A DNA stretch of 46,033 bases from Marinifilum sp. D737 (lineage in GTDB: Bacteria > Bacteroidota > Bacteroidia > Bacteroidales > Marinifilaceae). The notes beneath the pieces were generated by a model. That model saw only the letters and a list, made by a program, of their open reading frames with translations. It did no database searches and was not told the origin of the DNA. Shown piece by piece: positions 25,901 to 33,799 of this stretch; position 1 is the stretch's first letter, and each line of letters begins with the position of its first letter. The DNA is taken from positions 1-46,033 of the forward strand of contig NZ_JANQCD010000033.1 of the NCBI RefSeq assembly GCF_026672275.1, written 5' to 3'. A program made the position numbers and the translations under genes.

Positions 25901-26602
25901 ACCTGTAAATAAACGTCGATCCGTTTTTCTAAAACCATCAGAAACCACCACAACTTCGCTTAATTGCTCAGAGTCCGTTTTCATGGTAATTTTCAAATTT
26001 GTTTGATTGCTTACCACTACCTCCTGAGATTGCATTCCAATAAAAGAAATTACCAATACTGGTTTTCCTGAAGTTGGAATTTCCAATGTAAATTCACCAT
26101 CGAAATTGGTAGATACACCTGTTGTTGTACCTTTTATTAAAACTGATACACCAGGTAGAGAAAGCCCCTGATCATCTACAACCACTCCAGAAATCTTTCT
26201 TGTCTTCTCTTGTTGAGCCTCGCCTGATGGCTGACTTTGTTGTACACTCTTGCGAAGTGTAATCGCTTCTTTCTTGAATTCATATTCAAGTTCACTGTCT
26301 TGTAAGCAATGTTTCAGTACAGATTTAACTGTTTCATCCTTTGCTTCAACGGATACATCTTTCACTCCCTCAACATCTTCCGAACTGTAAAGGAAGATCA
26401 GGCCTGTTTGTTCATGAATCTCCCACAATACCTGCTCCAGGTCTGCCCCATTCAAGTTAAGGGTAACTCTGGCATCTTGCGCTAAGGTATTTGCCGATAC
26501 GCTCATCACACTGGCCAATAAAAACAAGGCTAGCATCTTCATAAATAACAACATTTTAAACAACTTTCGGGGTCGAAAGCCGTCGTTCCAACATTTTTTC
26601 AT
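22940..26602 (-). CDS. SusC/RagA-type TonB-dependent transporter with STN domain
   Basis: A protein of 1220 residues. The signal peptide ends about VSANTLAQ (residue 42). It is followed by an STN domain (about 45-112, VTLNLNGADLEQVLWEIHEQ) used to contact the FecR anti-sigma factor. Next comes a CarboxypepD_reg domain (about 136-215, ISGVVVDDQGLSLPGVSVLI). Then the plug (RKTDRRLFTGSATTVK, VRGASSIYGNSKPLWVVDGM, ATALYGARAMNGVIVITTKK) and a large barrel ending TFTLKLGI. It forms the outer-membrane import complex with the following SusD gene. The STN domain plus adjacent sigma/FecR genes shows that import is self-regulated by ligand. The leader contains two hairpins with identical loops (26638-26689). 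Confidence 0.95.
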   Translation of the reverse strand: MKKCWNDGFRPRKLFKMLLFMKMLALFLLASVMSVSANTLAQDARVTLNLNGADLEQVLWEIHEQTGLIFLYSSEDVEGVKDVSVEAKDETVKSVLKHCLQDSELEYEFKKEAITLRKSVQQSQPSGEAQQEKTRKISGVVVDDQGLSLPGVSVLIKGTTTGVSTNFDGEFTLEIPTSGKPVLVISFIGMQSQEVVVSNQTNLKITMKTDSEQLSEVVVVSDGFRKTDRRLFTGSATTVKAEEAKVNGMVDVGRMLEGKAAGVTVQNVSGSFGAAPKIRVRGASSIYGNSKPLWVVDGMVLEDVVDVSADELSSGDPSTLISSAVAGLNADDIESFEVLKDASATALYGARAMNGVIVITTKKGTAGKTSVSYTGEFTMRLKPSYSDYNIMNSKEQMSAYRELERKGWLNHADISRQQNGGVYKKMYDLINSYDPETGFGLQNTPEARAKFLQKYEMANTDWFDILFKNSIIQNHSVSLSGGTDKGNFYFSTSLYNDDGWSIADKVRRYTTNAKANVKLTDKLNIGLSTTASFRQQNAPGTFKRVENPIDGSYDRDFDINPFSYALNTSRALRPYNDNGGLEYFRMNYAPFNIIEEVKNNYLEFDVLDLKLQADLGYKFNKNFEYSFLGSLRYVKSTQEHKITENSNMARAYRADDDPEMAKYNKFLYTDLDNPDALPVVVLPRGGFYNRVDNTMLSYSLRNNISFNKTYNETHIVDVFIGQELSYADRNDSYFNGIGYQWDRGGVPFVDYRFIKQQLQGGFTYYEMGDFFDRMMAFYSRVSYSYKGKYTVNGTYRYEGSNQLGKSRKSRWLPTWNVSGSWNAHAEDFLADSKVISHLTLRGTYGLTASMGPARNSSLILMSKIADRPLTTEKEAQMYIDELENAELTWEKQYETNIGLDLGLFGNRINMEFDAYQRKGFDLISAVRTSGIGGQYWKYANYADMESKGFEFMLSTKNIKSKDFNWDTNLNFSIMKNEITNLKSSPTVYDLVRGIGGALEGYPVRGLFSIPFASLNQEGIPTFYNEDGEITASDINFQSENIDYLKYEGPIDPKVAGGFTNLFKYKNWRLNVHMSYQFGNKIRLNPSFKARYSDLDAMPKEFFDRWALPGDEDKTNIPVILSQRDYDGKYISTYNAYNHSTFRVADGSFVRMKEVSLAYNLPKSILSSMNLNSMQLKLQATNLFLIYSDKKLNGQDPEFFGAGGVAMPVPKQYTFTLKLGI

Positions 26603-26637
26603 AACTTTGTGTTAATTTAGGTTGTACTTAAATTTTT

Positions 26638-26689
26638 ATTTCTGTTACAGCAGAAATATCTGACGCAGGAAATGTTACAGCATTTCCTG
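26638..26689 (-). promoter_or_regulatory. Twin hairpins with identical loops between fecR-like and susC-like genes
   Basis: ATTTCTG-TTACAG-CAGAAAT (26638-26657) and CAGGAAATG-TTACAG-CATTTCCTG (26666-26689) are two perfect hairpins, eight bases apart, with the same six-base loop (CTGTAA on the transcribed minus strand). They begin three bases after the fecR-like stop and lie 36-87 bases before the susC-like start. They could be a terminator/anti-terminator, an RNase-processing site or a protein-binding leader. Confidence 0.6.
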
Positions 26690-26691
26690 TT

Positions 26692-27876
26692 TTATTTTGC
26701 ACTAATTAGAATAGTTTTTCCATTTACTTCTACATTTATTTTTCTGGTTAATTCAAACATTTCCATAATTGATTCAATTTCTTCGTCCTTGTTAAAATGA
26801 CCTCCAAAACGAAGATCTTTTACCACTGGATTCATGTAAAAAACTTTTAAATCATACCAACGAGTTAATTCATTCATGATATCTTCAAGTCTCTTTGCCT
26901 TAAACAAAAAAATACCTTCCTTCCATGATGTAAACAGATCTACATCAACATCCTGAACAAGTATTCCTCCCCTTTTATCATCAACTACAGCCTGTTGTCC
27001 AGGTTTGAGTAAGGTAGATTTCCCAATATCGGAAGCATTTACCTTCACACTCCCCTCAACCAGAGTGGTGACAATTTCATTTTCATCACTGTAAGCTTTT
27101 ACATTAAATGAAGTTCCCAAAACCTCTATTCTGGTTCCTGACACATTCACTAAAAATGGATGTTCCCTATCTTTGGCTACCTCGAAGTAGGCCTCTCCGG
27201 TTAATTCCACTTCCCTTGTTTTACCAGAAAATTTGGTAGGAAATTTCAATGCACTCATCGAATTCAAATAAACTTTGGTTCCATCGGTTAAACAAAGCTG
27301 ATAATTGGCTCCATTGGGAATTTCTACAGTATTATAAAGGACCTTTGATTTCGCATTTGCTTTATTCTGATATTTCAGACTACCTGCATCTCTTTCAATC
27401 AAAGTCCCATCTTTCTCTTTCAAAGCAACATTTTCTTCATTCTCAAGGTTTACTTTGCTGCCATCTGCTAAAATTAATCTTGCCTTTGGTTTCGATTGTT
27501 TTGAACTATTGACTTGTGTATACTGTTGAGGCAAGTTGGAAAGGTCATTGTATATATAGTATCCAATACCAGATAAAAACAGAGAAATCAAAATAACCGC
27601 CGCATATCTTAAAACTGTTTTAAAAACGTCAATGCTTCCATTTGGTTTAATGGTAGATTCGAATCTATTCCAACCTTCAGTAGTATTTATTTGATGCAAG
27701 CGTTGATCCCAATCCAAAAATTTTTCACGATTGCGAATGCGATAATACAAATCAAGATTTTCTTTGCTTTCATTCAACCAATGGTCTAACTCAAGTTTCT
27801 CTTCTCTGGTGAGTTCATAATTCACCTCTCGAGCAATCAATTGAGATATTCTTATGTGGTGGTCAATTTTATCCAT
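26692..27876 (-). CDS. FecR-family anti-sigma factor
   Basis: A protein of 394 residues. The cytoplasmic part (1-85) would hold the sigma factor. A single membrane helix spans about 87-108 (VLRYAAVILISLFLSGIGYY). The periplasmic FecR domain spans about 183-280 (VEIPNGANYQLCLTDGTKVY, FPTKFSGKTREVELTGEAYF, GTSFNVKAYSDE). A DUF4974-type domain (about 322-393, LEDIMNELTRWYDLKVFY) closes the protein and is structurally like the STN domain it contacts. It lies between the sigma gene and its cognate SusC. An intrinsic terminator in the 141-base gap separates it from the sigma gene, so its expression relative to sigma is probably tuned. Confidence 0.95.
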   Translation of the reverse strand: MDKIDHHIRISQLIAREVNYELTREEKLELDHWLNESKENLDLYYRIRNREKFLDWDQRLHQINTTEGWNRFESTIKPNGSIDVFKTVLRYAAVILISLFLSGIGYYIYNDLSNLPQQYTQVNSSKQSKPKARLILADGSKVNLENEENVALKEKDGTLIERDAGSLKYQNKANAKSKVLYNTVEIPNGANYQLCLTDGTKVYLNSMSALKFPTKFSGKTREVELTGEAYFEVAKDREHPFLVNVSGTRIEVLGTSFNVKAYSDENEIVTTLVEGSVKVNASDIGKSTLLKPGQQAVVDDKRGGILVQDVDVDLFTSWKEGIFLFKAKRLEDIMNELTRWYDLKVFYMNPVVKDLRFGGHFNKDEEIESIMEMFELTRKINVEVNGKTILISAK

Positions 27877-27941
27877 TTAAAAATATTTAGTGCTAAAACA
27901 ATTCAGAAATAAAAGTGGGTGGGTATCAACTTATTTTTTTG

Positions 27942-27979
27942 CAAAAAAAAATGCCAGAGCTCATATAAGCCCTAACATT
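27942..27979 (-). terminator. Intrinsic terminator between sigma and anti-sigma genes
   Basis: On the minus strand AATGTTAGGGC pairs with GCTCTGGCATT (three wobble pairs, 8-base loop) and is followed by a run of nine T (complement of 27942-27950). It lies 39 bases beyond the sigma stop and 66 bases before the fecR-like start. Confidence 0.75.
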
Positions 27980-28017
27980 TAATAATTATTCAACCCTTTA
28001 TAAGTATAACAATGTCA

Positions 28018-28536
28018 TCATAAAGACACTAAAATCATCAAGATAACAACAACATCCTGTAATCTTAATCGAAGTAAACGATATGCATTGGCCTTTACAG
28101 ATTTTACCGTGTTTACTGAAATGCTTAATCGTTCAGCAATTTCTGGATTTTTTATCCCTCTCATGCTCATTTCAACTACGCGTTTCCCCTGTGATGGTAA
28201 AACTTCTATGGCATCATGAATCGCCTTGTAAGTTTCCTGTTCTATAATATGATCTCTATAAAATAAGTCTTTCTCCATAGCTTGTAAACTGTAGTCTAAA
28301 ACAATTTTATTGTGTTTTAAATAATTCAGACAATTGTTTCGTGTTACAGTATACAGGAAAGCTTTAACCGCATTTTGATTCTTGAAATCATCCTTTCCTT
28401 TCCAAAGCTTAATGAAAGATTCTTGAACCATATCTGCTGCCACATCTGAATCTTGAACATACTTTTGAGCAAACAAACACAGCATGGGGTAAAAACTTTC
28501 AAAAAACTGTCGGAATTCTTTTGTCTTCCTTTTCAC
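28018..28536 (-). CDS. ECF sigma-70 factor (FecI-like)
   Basis: A protein of 172 residues with region 2 (about 8-75, DMVQESFIKLWKGKDDFKNQ and KAFLYTVTRNNCLNYLK) and region 4 (about 115-165, EVLPSQGKRVVEMSMRGIKN and IAERLSISVNTVKSVKANAY). The start is GTG; a later Met18 would cut into region 2. The C-terminus ends in an unusual hydrophobic tail (LQDVVVILMILVSL). It should direct transcription of the downstream SusCD locus and is held by the FecR-like protein. Two 20-base direct repeats lie upstream (28655-28707). Confidence 0.93.
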   Translation of the reverse strand: MKRKTKEFRQFFESFYPMLCLFAQKYVQDSDVAADMVQESFIKLWKGKDDFKNQNAVKAFLYTVTRNNCLNYLKHNKIVLDYSLQAMEKDLFYRDHIIEQETYKAIHDAIEVLPSQGKRVVEMSMRGIKNPEIAERLSISVNTVKSVKANAYRLLRLRLQDVVVILMILVSL

Positions 28537-28837
28537 TCTGGCTGGTATTTATTGTTGGTTAATAATTTTTCAAAGAATTCAGAAGCTTTGGGAGACTTCT
28601 AATTCTTGCGTTTAAAATTATCTCAACAATTGCGTAAACACCTAACCTACAACACAGACAAAAGGGGTCGCAAGCTTATACCACACCCAGACAAAAGGGG
28701 TCGCAAGTTAAAAAGTAGAATTTTAATGATGATTTTTAACCAAGTTTTCTATAAGGACAGATAAAGTTCCAGCATGTAAATCATCACATCCTTTTTTGCA
28801 ATGTGGTGAACATTTAGAACTTACTTTTAGCATGAAA
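28537..28837. other. Upstream region of the sigma gene with tandem direct repeats
   Basis: No gene is seen in these 301 bases. The stretch holds two identical 20-base copies of a GC-richer element 33 bases apart (28655-28674, 28688-28707), roughly 120-170 bases upstream of the sigma start. It also holds the 3' flank of the TPR/HTH gene, which ends at 28838 on the same strand. Confidence 0.6.
28655..28707 (-). promoter_or_regulatory. Two identical 20-base direct repeats upstream of the ECF sigma gene
   Basis: CAGACAAAAGGGGTCGCAAG occurs at 28655-28674 and 28688-28707. On the transcribed minus strand it reads CTTGCGACCCCTTTTGTCTG twice, three helical turns apart. The position upstream of the sigma gene and the exact repetition suggest an autoregulatory promoter or activator site. 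It is more GC-rich than the surroundings. Confidence 0.55.
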
Positions 28838-30700
28838 TTAGAATCGATTTATGTATTCAAATAAGCTATCAGTTGACTCTAAACTTAGCTTTTTTCTCAG
28901 CCTATATCGACGTTTCTCAATGGCATTAACAGAAATATTTAGGATTCTTGCAATTTCTTTGGCATCCAAATTCAACCTCAGATAGGCGCAAAACCTTAAC
29001 TCATTTGTATTCAGATCGGTATGCCTATCCAACAAACTCTTAAAAAATCCTTGATGCACCTCCTCGAAATGCATTTTAAATTTATCCCAATCCTGGTCTA
29101 GGTGAATGTTACTTTCTATTTCTTGAATCAGCTTTCTTAATGCTATTTTTACCTCTTTACTTTGAGCCAGCAATGCATCTTCTGCGAGTTTTTTAAAACT
29201 ATTCAGTGTTTCGTTTTTACTTACCATATGCAATGCATTGGCTGCCAACTCTCTCTCTTTGTGTTTTAACTCTGTCTTATACTTGAGTTGCTTCAACCTG
29301 TTAATTTCCTCGTTGGCCACCATCTCTTCGTTCAATCTCAAGTTCTCCTGCTCCTTTTCTCTTGTTTCAGCTTCCATTTTTTGCAGGGCCAGCTGATCCA
29401 TCTGTTTTTCTTGTTCTAAAAGGAGGTTTTTACGTTCCAGATTCGACTGCTTCAGCTTTAGCACCCTTAAAATCAAAACACTAATCACAAGCAAGCCACC
29501 CAAAATAATAAGAAGATTTCTCTTTTGTGTTTTTATTCGATCTTGCAAAAACTCTATTTCATTCTCTTTCTTTTCGGTTTCGTATTTTATTTGAATCTCG
29601 CTAATTTGCTTCTGAGTTTGCTCATTATAGATTTCATCCTTGTACGAGAGATAAAGTCTTGTATTGCTCAAAGCCATTTTATAGTTTCCAGATAATTCAT
29701 ATGCATTGGCGAGTCCTTCATAGCATTCCATTACACCCGCTTTATCGTGATTTTCAAGTGATATTTTTAGTGCATTTTCGAAAAAATCGATTGCTTTTTC
29801 ATGTTTCTTATTAAGAATATAATACTGTCCTAAATTTATAGATGAAGATATAATACCACTTTCAAAATTATTCTTTTCCGCAATTTTTAATGCATCCCAA
29901 TAATCAGTCAATGCCTTATCAAGCTGCCCAACTTTTGAATATATATTTCCTCTATTATTCAAAGTAGATGAAAGTTTCAGTTTATTTCCCGAAGAAATAA
30001 AAATAGGAATGGCCTTATTCAAATACTGTAATCCCTCTTCGTATTTTCCAAGTTCGTCGTATATATTCGAAATATTAACTGATGTAAGTGCAATTTGAAT
30101 TGAATCATTCTCAAGTTCGTAGATACTCAACAATTTAGTAAATAATTCAAGAGCTTTATCGTGATCTTTATATATGGAATAGATGATTGCAATATTATTC
30201 TGTAAGCCTATCTCTCTTTCTTTGTATTTTATTAGTTCAGCCTTTTCCAGAGCCTTGAAATAATAGGTTTGAGCTTCTTTGTAGTTCCCTATATGAAAAT
30301 AGGTGATTCCTATTTCGTTCCAGGCATCTACCAAAGAATGATCTAACTTATTTTCAATGGCAATTTTTTGGGCTTTCTTAAATTTCTGTAGACCTTCAAA
30401 ATAGTTTCCCAAATTAGAATGTTCACGTCCTAAATATATTAATGCCTTAATTTCGAGATTTGCTTGTTTCAATTTTCTAGCCAAATCAAGAGCTTGTCGA
30501 CTGTAAAGGATACATTGCTTGGAATCTTTCTCTACAAGACATTCACACAGATTTAATAATATTTCCAGCTTTTCATGTCCTGAAGAACCAATTAATTTTG
30601 TTTCCAAACTGTCAAGCTTATTGATTTTTATAGAATGATCCGCATTGGAGTGTGAAATAAATAATATTAGAAGAAGTATTGTTAGTAGAAAGCTTTTCAT
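28838..30700 (-). CDS. Membrane-bound TPR protein with C-terminal LuxR-like HTH
   Basis: A protein of 620 residues. The signal peptide (1-20) is followed by about eight TPR units (about 40-350, for example AWNEIGITYFHIGNYKEAQT). One TM helix spans about 395-413 (LLIILGGLLVISVLILRVL). A long charged coiled coil (about 415-500) leads to a helix-turn-helix (about 562-610, NELRFCAYLRLNLDAKEIAR and ILNISVNAIEKRRYRLRKKL). This is a common Bacteroidota type of one-piece membrane regulator: TPRs in the periplasm and DNA-binding domain in the cytoplasm. It has no kinase domain. It lies just upstream of the ECF sigma gene on the same strand, so it may affect that locus. Confidence 0.85.
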   Translation of the reverse strand: MKSFLLTILLLILFISHSNADHSIKINKLDSLETKLIGSSGHEKLEILLNLCECLVEKDSKQCILYSRQALDLARKLKQANLEIKALIYLGREHSNLGNYFEGLQKFKKAQKIAIENKLDHSLVDAWNEIGITYFHIGNYKEAQTYYFKALEKAELIKYKEREIGLQNNIAIIYSIYKDHDKALELFTKLLSIYELENDSIQIALTSVNISNIYDELGKYEEGLQYLNKAIPIFISSGNKLKLSSTLNNRGNIYSKVGQLDKALTDYWDALKIAEKNNFESGIISSSINLGQYYILNKKHEKAIDFFENALKISLENHDKAGVMECYEGLANAYELSGNYKMALSNTRLYLSYKDEIYNEQTQKQISEIQIKYETEKKENEIEFLQDRIKTQKRNLLIILGGLLVISVLILRVLKLKQSNLERKNLLLEQEKQMDQLALQKMEAETREKEQENLRLNEEMVANEEINRLKQLKYKTELKHKERELAANALHMVSKNETLNSFKKLAEDALLAQSKEVKIALRKLIQEIESNIHLDQDWDKFKMHFEEVHQGFFKSLLDRHTDLNTNELRFCAYLRLNLDAKEIARILNISVNAIEKRRYRLRKKLSLESTDSLFEYINRF

Positions 30701-30898
30701 AGGGCAAGAATTATACAGGTCAAATATATAGATTTAAACCTAGCTTGAAAATAATTTTATCCTTAGGATAGGTAAAAAAGGTCAGTAAGTAAGAGTTGAG
30801 TAGATTTAATTTGTTCAATTTCGTTCCACAAAATGATTTTTTTAATACGTGTATTGGTATCCTTAGCTGTCATACTAGTAAACCAAAACAATGAAAAT

Positions 30899-31423
30899 AT
30901 GAAAGCGAGAATATATACACTATTTTTTTTCCTGATTATATTGGGTATGCAATCGTGCAGCAAATCTGCCCTAAGCGATATTGAATTGACAGATCCATCA
31001 CTCTTGAAAGTTTCGGTACGAATAGCACAGGATTACAACAACAATAAGGAAGTACAAGTTTTTATCAGGGATAAAAATAGTAGGCCTGTTCAACTGGAAA
31101 ATGGTTGGGTTGAAGTAAATGGAATTGTTGCTCATTGGGATCGAGCTGATATTCATTCTTTAAATGAACGCGGTTATATTTACCGACCTGATAATTATGA
31201 GCATGACTTTCGTATATACATTCATTTGAATCCTCGTGATGTATACTGGTTTGATTTGAATCCATCAACTGGTTTTCCAGGTTTTATTCGCAACTATCCA
31301 TTACATGATGATGAATTCCATCCTGAATATGATCCATACATCAATGATCACTACAAACTGTATGATATGCCTTTCAGAAATGAAGTTGTTAAAGTAGATT
31401 ATAAAATTCTAAAACCCAGATAG
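30899..31423 (+). CDS. Lipoprotein of unknown function
   Basis: The ATG at 30899 is chosen because it gives a lipoprotein signal (MKARIYTLFFFLIILGMQSC, Cys20). The frame is open from 30833 but the extra residues make no sense before the signal. The mature part (about 155 residues) is rich in Asp, Tyr and Pro with beta-strand character (GWVEVNGIVAHWDRADIHSL, YWFDLNPSTGFPGFIRNYPL). No domain is recognised. It ends in a good intrinsic terminator (31429-31469). Confidence 0.7.
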   Translation: MKARIYTLFFFLIILGMQSCSKSALSDIELTDPSLLKVSVRIAQDYNNNKEVQVFIRDKNSRPVQLENGWVEVNGIVAHWDRADIHSLNERGYIYRPDNYEHDFRIYIHLNPRDVYWFDLNPSTGFPGFIRNYPLHDDEFHPEYDPYINDHYKLYDMPFRNEVVKVDYKILKPR

Positions 31424-31428
31424 TAATT

Positions 31429-31469
31429 GAAAGGTGGCTATTTTTACTCTGTAGTCACCTTTCTTTTTT
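31429..31469 (+). terminator. Intrinsic terminator after the lipoprotein gene
   Basis: GAAAGGTG (31429-31436) pairs with CACCTTTC (31456-31463) and is followed by TTTTTT (31464-31469). It lies five bases after the stop codon and separates converging genes. Confidence 0.8.
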
Positions 31470-31471
31470 GA

Positions 31472-32083
31472 TTAAAACAAAAAGTTTTTCACCCTTGACA
31501 AATTTTCCTGTGAGTTTTCAATATGATTTTCCATTACATTTAAATCATTAATTACATTGGGTTTAATTAGATGGAAAGGAAAGTATTTTAAACGGTTATT
31601 TCTTAGATATATATTCCTTATTGATGTGGAATTTAAAATATTCTCAATGCCTTCGGATAACAAATTATCAGTAAAATCGATTAGGTTTAAAGTATCACAA
31701 TCTTGAATTAATTCAGGAACTTTAGTAAATAAATTATTTCCCAGATATAACTTTTGAAGCATTGGTAAAGTGCTTATTGATTGAGGTAATTCTTGAATCT
31801 GATTGTTGCGAATATCAAGGCAAGCCAAACTCTTAAGTTCTTTAATTTCTTCAGGAATTGATTCCAATTGATTTTCCTGAATATCCAAAACCTGTAAATG
31901 TGTTAATTTAAATAGGGCAGCAGGCCAACACCCTTTCAAATTACACTTGGCAATATTTAGGTGGGTAACATGACCATGATCATTTAACTGGTAACCTTTA
32001 ATCAACCAAGTCACTTTTCTTACTTGTTTCAAGTTTCGGTTAATTTGATCACTTAATTCCTCAATAATTTTCACATCCTCCAT
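31472..32083 (-). CDS. Leucine-rich-repeat protein
   Basis: A protein of 203 residues with no signal peptide and about six LRR units (about 35-185), such as LQVLDIQENQLESIPEEIKE, LACLDIRNNQIQELPQSIST and LQKLYLGNNLFTKVPELIQD. The repeat length (about 23) and the LxxLPxxI pattern are of the bacterial/plant-like intracellular type. It probably mediates protein binding. It is a stand-alone gene, divergent from yjjI. Partner unknown. Confidence 0.85.
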   Translation of the reverse strand: MEDVKIIEELSDQINRNLKQVRKVTWLIKGYQLNDHGHVTHLNIAKCNLKGCWPAALFKLTHLQVLDIQENQLESIPEEIKELKSLACLDIRNNQIQELPQSISTLPMLQKLYLGNNLFTKVPELIQDCDTLNLIDFTDNLLSEGIENILNSTSIRNIYLRNNRLKYFPFHLIKPNVINDLNVMENHIENSQENLSRVKNFLF

Positions 32084-32203
32084 TTACGCTATGCAAGTTA
32101 ATTTCTTAGCTGCAAAATAGTAAAAACTTAATAGGTGAACCAAACAAAATATTCATTCTTAATATATTTTCTGATTTCTTATACCGCCCTGCATTCTTTT
32201 GTA

Positions 32204-32211
32204 TATTTTTG
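32204..32211 (+). promoter_or_regulatory. Candidate -7 promoter element of yjjI
   Basis: TATTTTTG matches the Bacteroidota TAnnTTTG element and lies 47 bases upstream of the yjjI start. The -33 element is not clear, so confidence is moderate. Confidence 0.4.
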
Positions 32212-32257
32212 AGGCATTAAAATCCGTTGGATTGAAGAGAATAAAGAAAGTAGAAGA

Positions 32258-33799
32258 ATGGAAGAGATCAAAAATAGAGTATTACAAGTTCTAAGCGATG
32301 GCAATTTAGATTATCGACAAAAAAAGCATCATTTGGCTTATATTGCAGAAAGCACACAGGATTATCCTGATATCTTAAAAGAAGCAACTGAAGCCTTAAA
32401 TGAGAAAATTATTTGCGATTTATTTGAAGGTAATGCTCCTTATCGTCCCAGATATGTTCTTCCTGATTATGCTTATGCCTTAAAAAATGGAGTAAACTAT
32501 CTTGAATTAGAGCCTCCTACAAATTTCGATGAGGCCATTAATTTTCTATCCATACTCTATCTTCAGGTTCCATCCATTACAGGTTATTCTGTCTATCTAG
32601 GAGATATCGACACATTACTGCTTGACTATGTTGGTGATTTGTCAGAAGATAAAATCTACAAAAAGATGAAGCTTTTTTGGCGATTTATTGACCGAACACT
32701 CCCTGATGCTTTTGTTCATATCAACATAGGACCAGAGGACAATGTAATTGCCAGAGTAATTTTAAGAATTGAACGGGAATTAAAACAGGTTGTTCCGAAC
32801 CTTACATTGAAATATGATCCGGAAATTACATCCGATGAACTTTTGCTTGAGGCCAGCAAAACCGTATTTGAAGTAGCAAAACCTCATATTGCCAATCACA
32901 AGATGACTGCTGCTGATTTTAAAGGAGAATATGGTGTAGTGAGTTGCTACAACTCTTTGCCTGTAGGTGGTGGTTCTCATACTCTTATTCGTTTAAATCT
33001 TAAAAAGATAACGGATTTACACAGTGGTAATGCTGAAAGTTTTATATCAGGCACATTGAAAAAATATTGTGAGATGACATTGGATGTTATCGAAGCAAGA
33101 AGCAAATACCTGGTAGAATGTGTTAAGTATTACGACACGGATTTTCTTGCCAAAGAAGGAATTATTTCCCTGGATAATTTCTCAGCTATGTTTGGTTTTT
33201 ATGGACTTGCCGAATGCGTAAACCAATTGATGAAACGCTGTGGTAAAGAACTTTGCTATGGAAAAGATGAAGAAGCCAATCAGCTTGCTCATCTTATTTT
33301 GGAAGAAATGAAGAAAATTGTAGATGCAAGGGAGCTTCCTTACTGCAAAGCAAATAATGGCAAAGCTTTTTTTCATGCTCAATCGGGTATCGATATTGAT
33401 ATAGAGGAAACTGCAGGAGCTCGAATTCCAATTGGAAGTGAGCCTGACATCTATTCACATATCAATACTGTCGCTCCACATCATCACCTGTTTAATGGAG
33501 GAATTAGTGATATTTTCCACTTTGATGAAACCGTAAAAAGAAATCCTGCAGCAATTCTGGATATTATCAAAGGAGCGTTTAGAAAAGGCATGCGAATGTT
33601 TACCTTTAATTTATCGAATGGTGAATTTATCCGTATTACTGGCTATTTGGTTAGAAGAAGCGATTTAAAAGAGTTCCGGGAAGAAGGATCGAGATATGGC
33701 AGTGCTCTGTTTGCGGCCAATTCTATGGACAATGCCAATGTTGACAATCGTGTTTCGAAACGAGTAATTTCCAATGAGCAAGTTGCAGGCAAATATTAG
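32258..33799 (+). CDS. yjjI: YjjI-family glycyl radical enzyme
   Basis: A protein of 513 residues, the usual length of YjjI (DUF3029). The glycyl-radical loop is FNLSNGEFIRITGYLVRRSD with Gly462. A candidate active-site cysteine is in GVVSCYNSLPVGGGSH (Cys230). The segment AGARIPIGSEPDIYSHINTV and HHHLFNGGISDIFHFDE are further family hallmarks. The next gene is its radical-SAM activase, overlapping by 26 bases. The enzyme class works only without oxygen. The reaction of YjjI is, to my knowledge, not firmly established. Confidence 0.88.
   Translation: MEEIKNRVLQVLSDGNLDYRQKKHHLAYIAESTQDYPDILKEATEALNEKIICDLFEGNAPYRPRYVLPDYAYALKNGVNYLELEPPTNFDEAINFLSILYLQVPSITGYSVYLGDIDTLLLDYVGDLSEDKIYKKMKLFWRFIDRTLPDAFVHINIGPEDNVIARVILRIERELKQVVPNLTLKYDPEITSDELLLEASKTVFEVAKPHIANHKMTAADFKGEYGVVSCYNSLPVGGGSHTLIRLNLKKITDLHSGNAESFISGTLKKYCEMTLDVIEARSKYLVECVKYYDTDFLAKEGIISLDNFSAMFGFYGLAECVNQLMKRCGKELCYGKDEEANQLAHLILEEMKKIVDARELPYCKANNGKAFFHAQSGIDIDIEETAGARIPIGSEPDIYSHINTVAPHHHLFNGGISDIFHFDETVKRNPAAILDIIKGAFRKGMRMFTFNLSNGEFIRITGYLVRRSDLKEFREEGSRYGSALFAANSMDNANVDNRVSKRVISNEQVAGKY

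Noticed and set aside
28655-28707. CRISPR-like repeat pair
   Set aside because: Only two copies with a 13-base spacer and no cas genes nearby; better explained as a regulatory repeat.
28838-30700. Histidine kinase
   Set aside because: TPR-TM-coiled-coil layout is like some kinases, but the C-terminus is a helix-turn-helix and there is no H-box or ATP-binding N/G boxes.
30763-30963. 66-residue minus-strand frame
   Set aside because: Overlaps the signal-peptide region of the 30899-31423 lipoprotein and has no features of its own.
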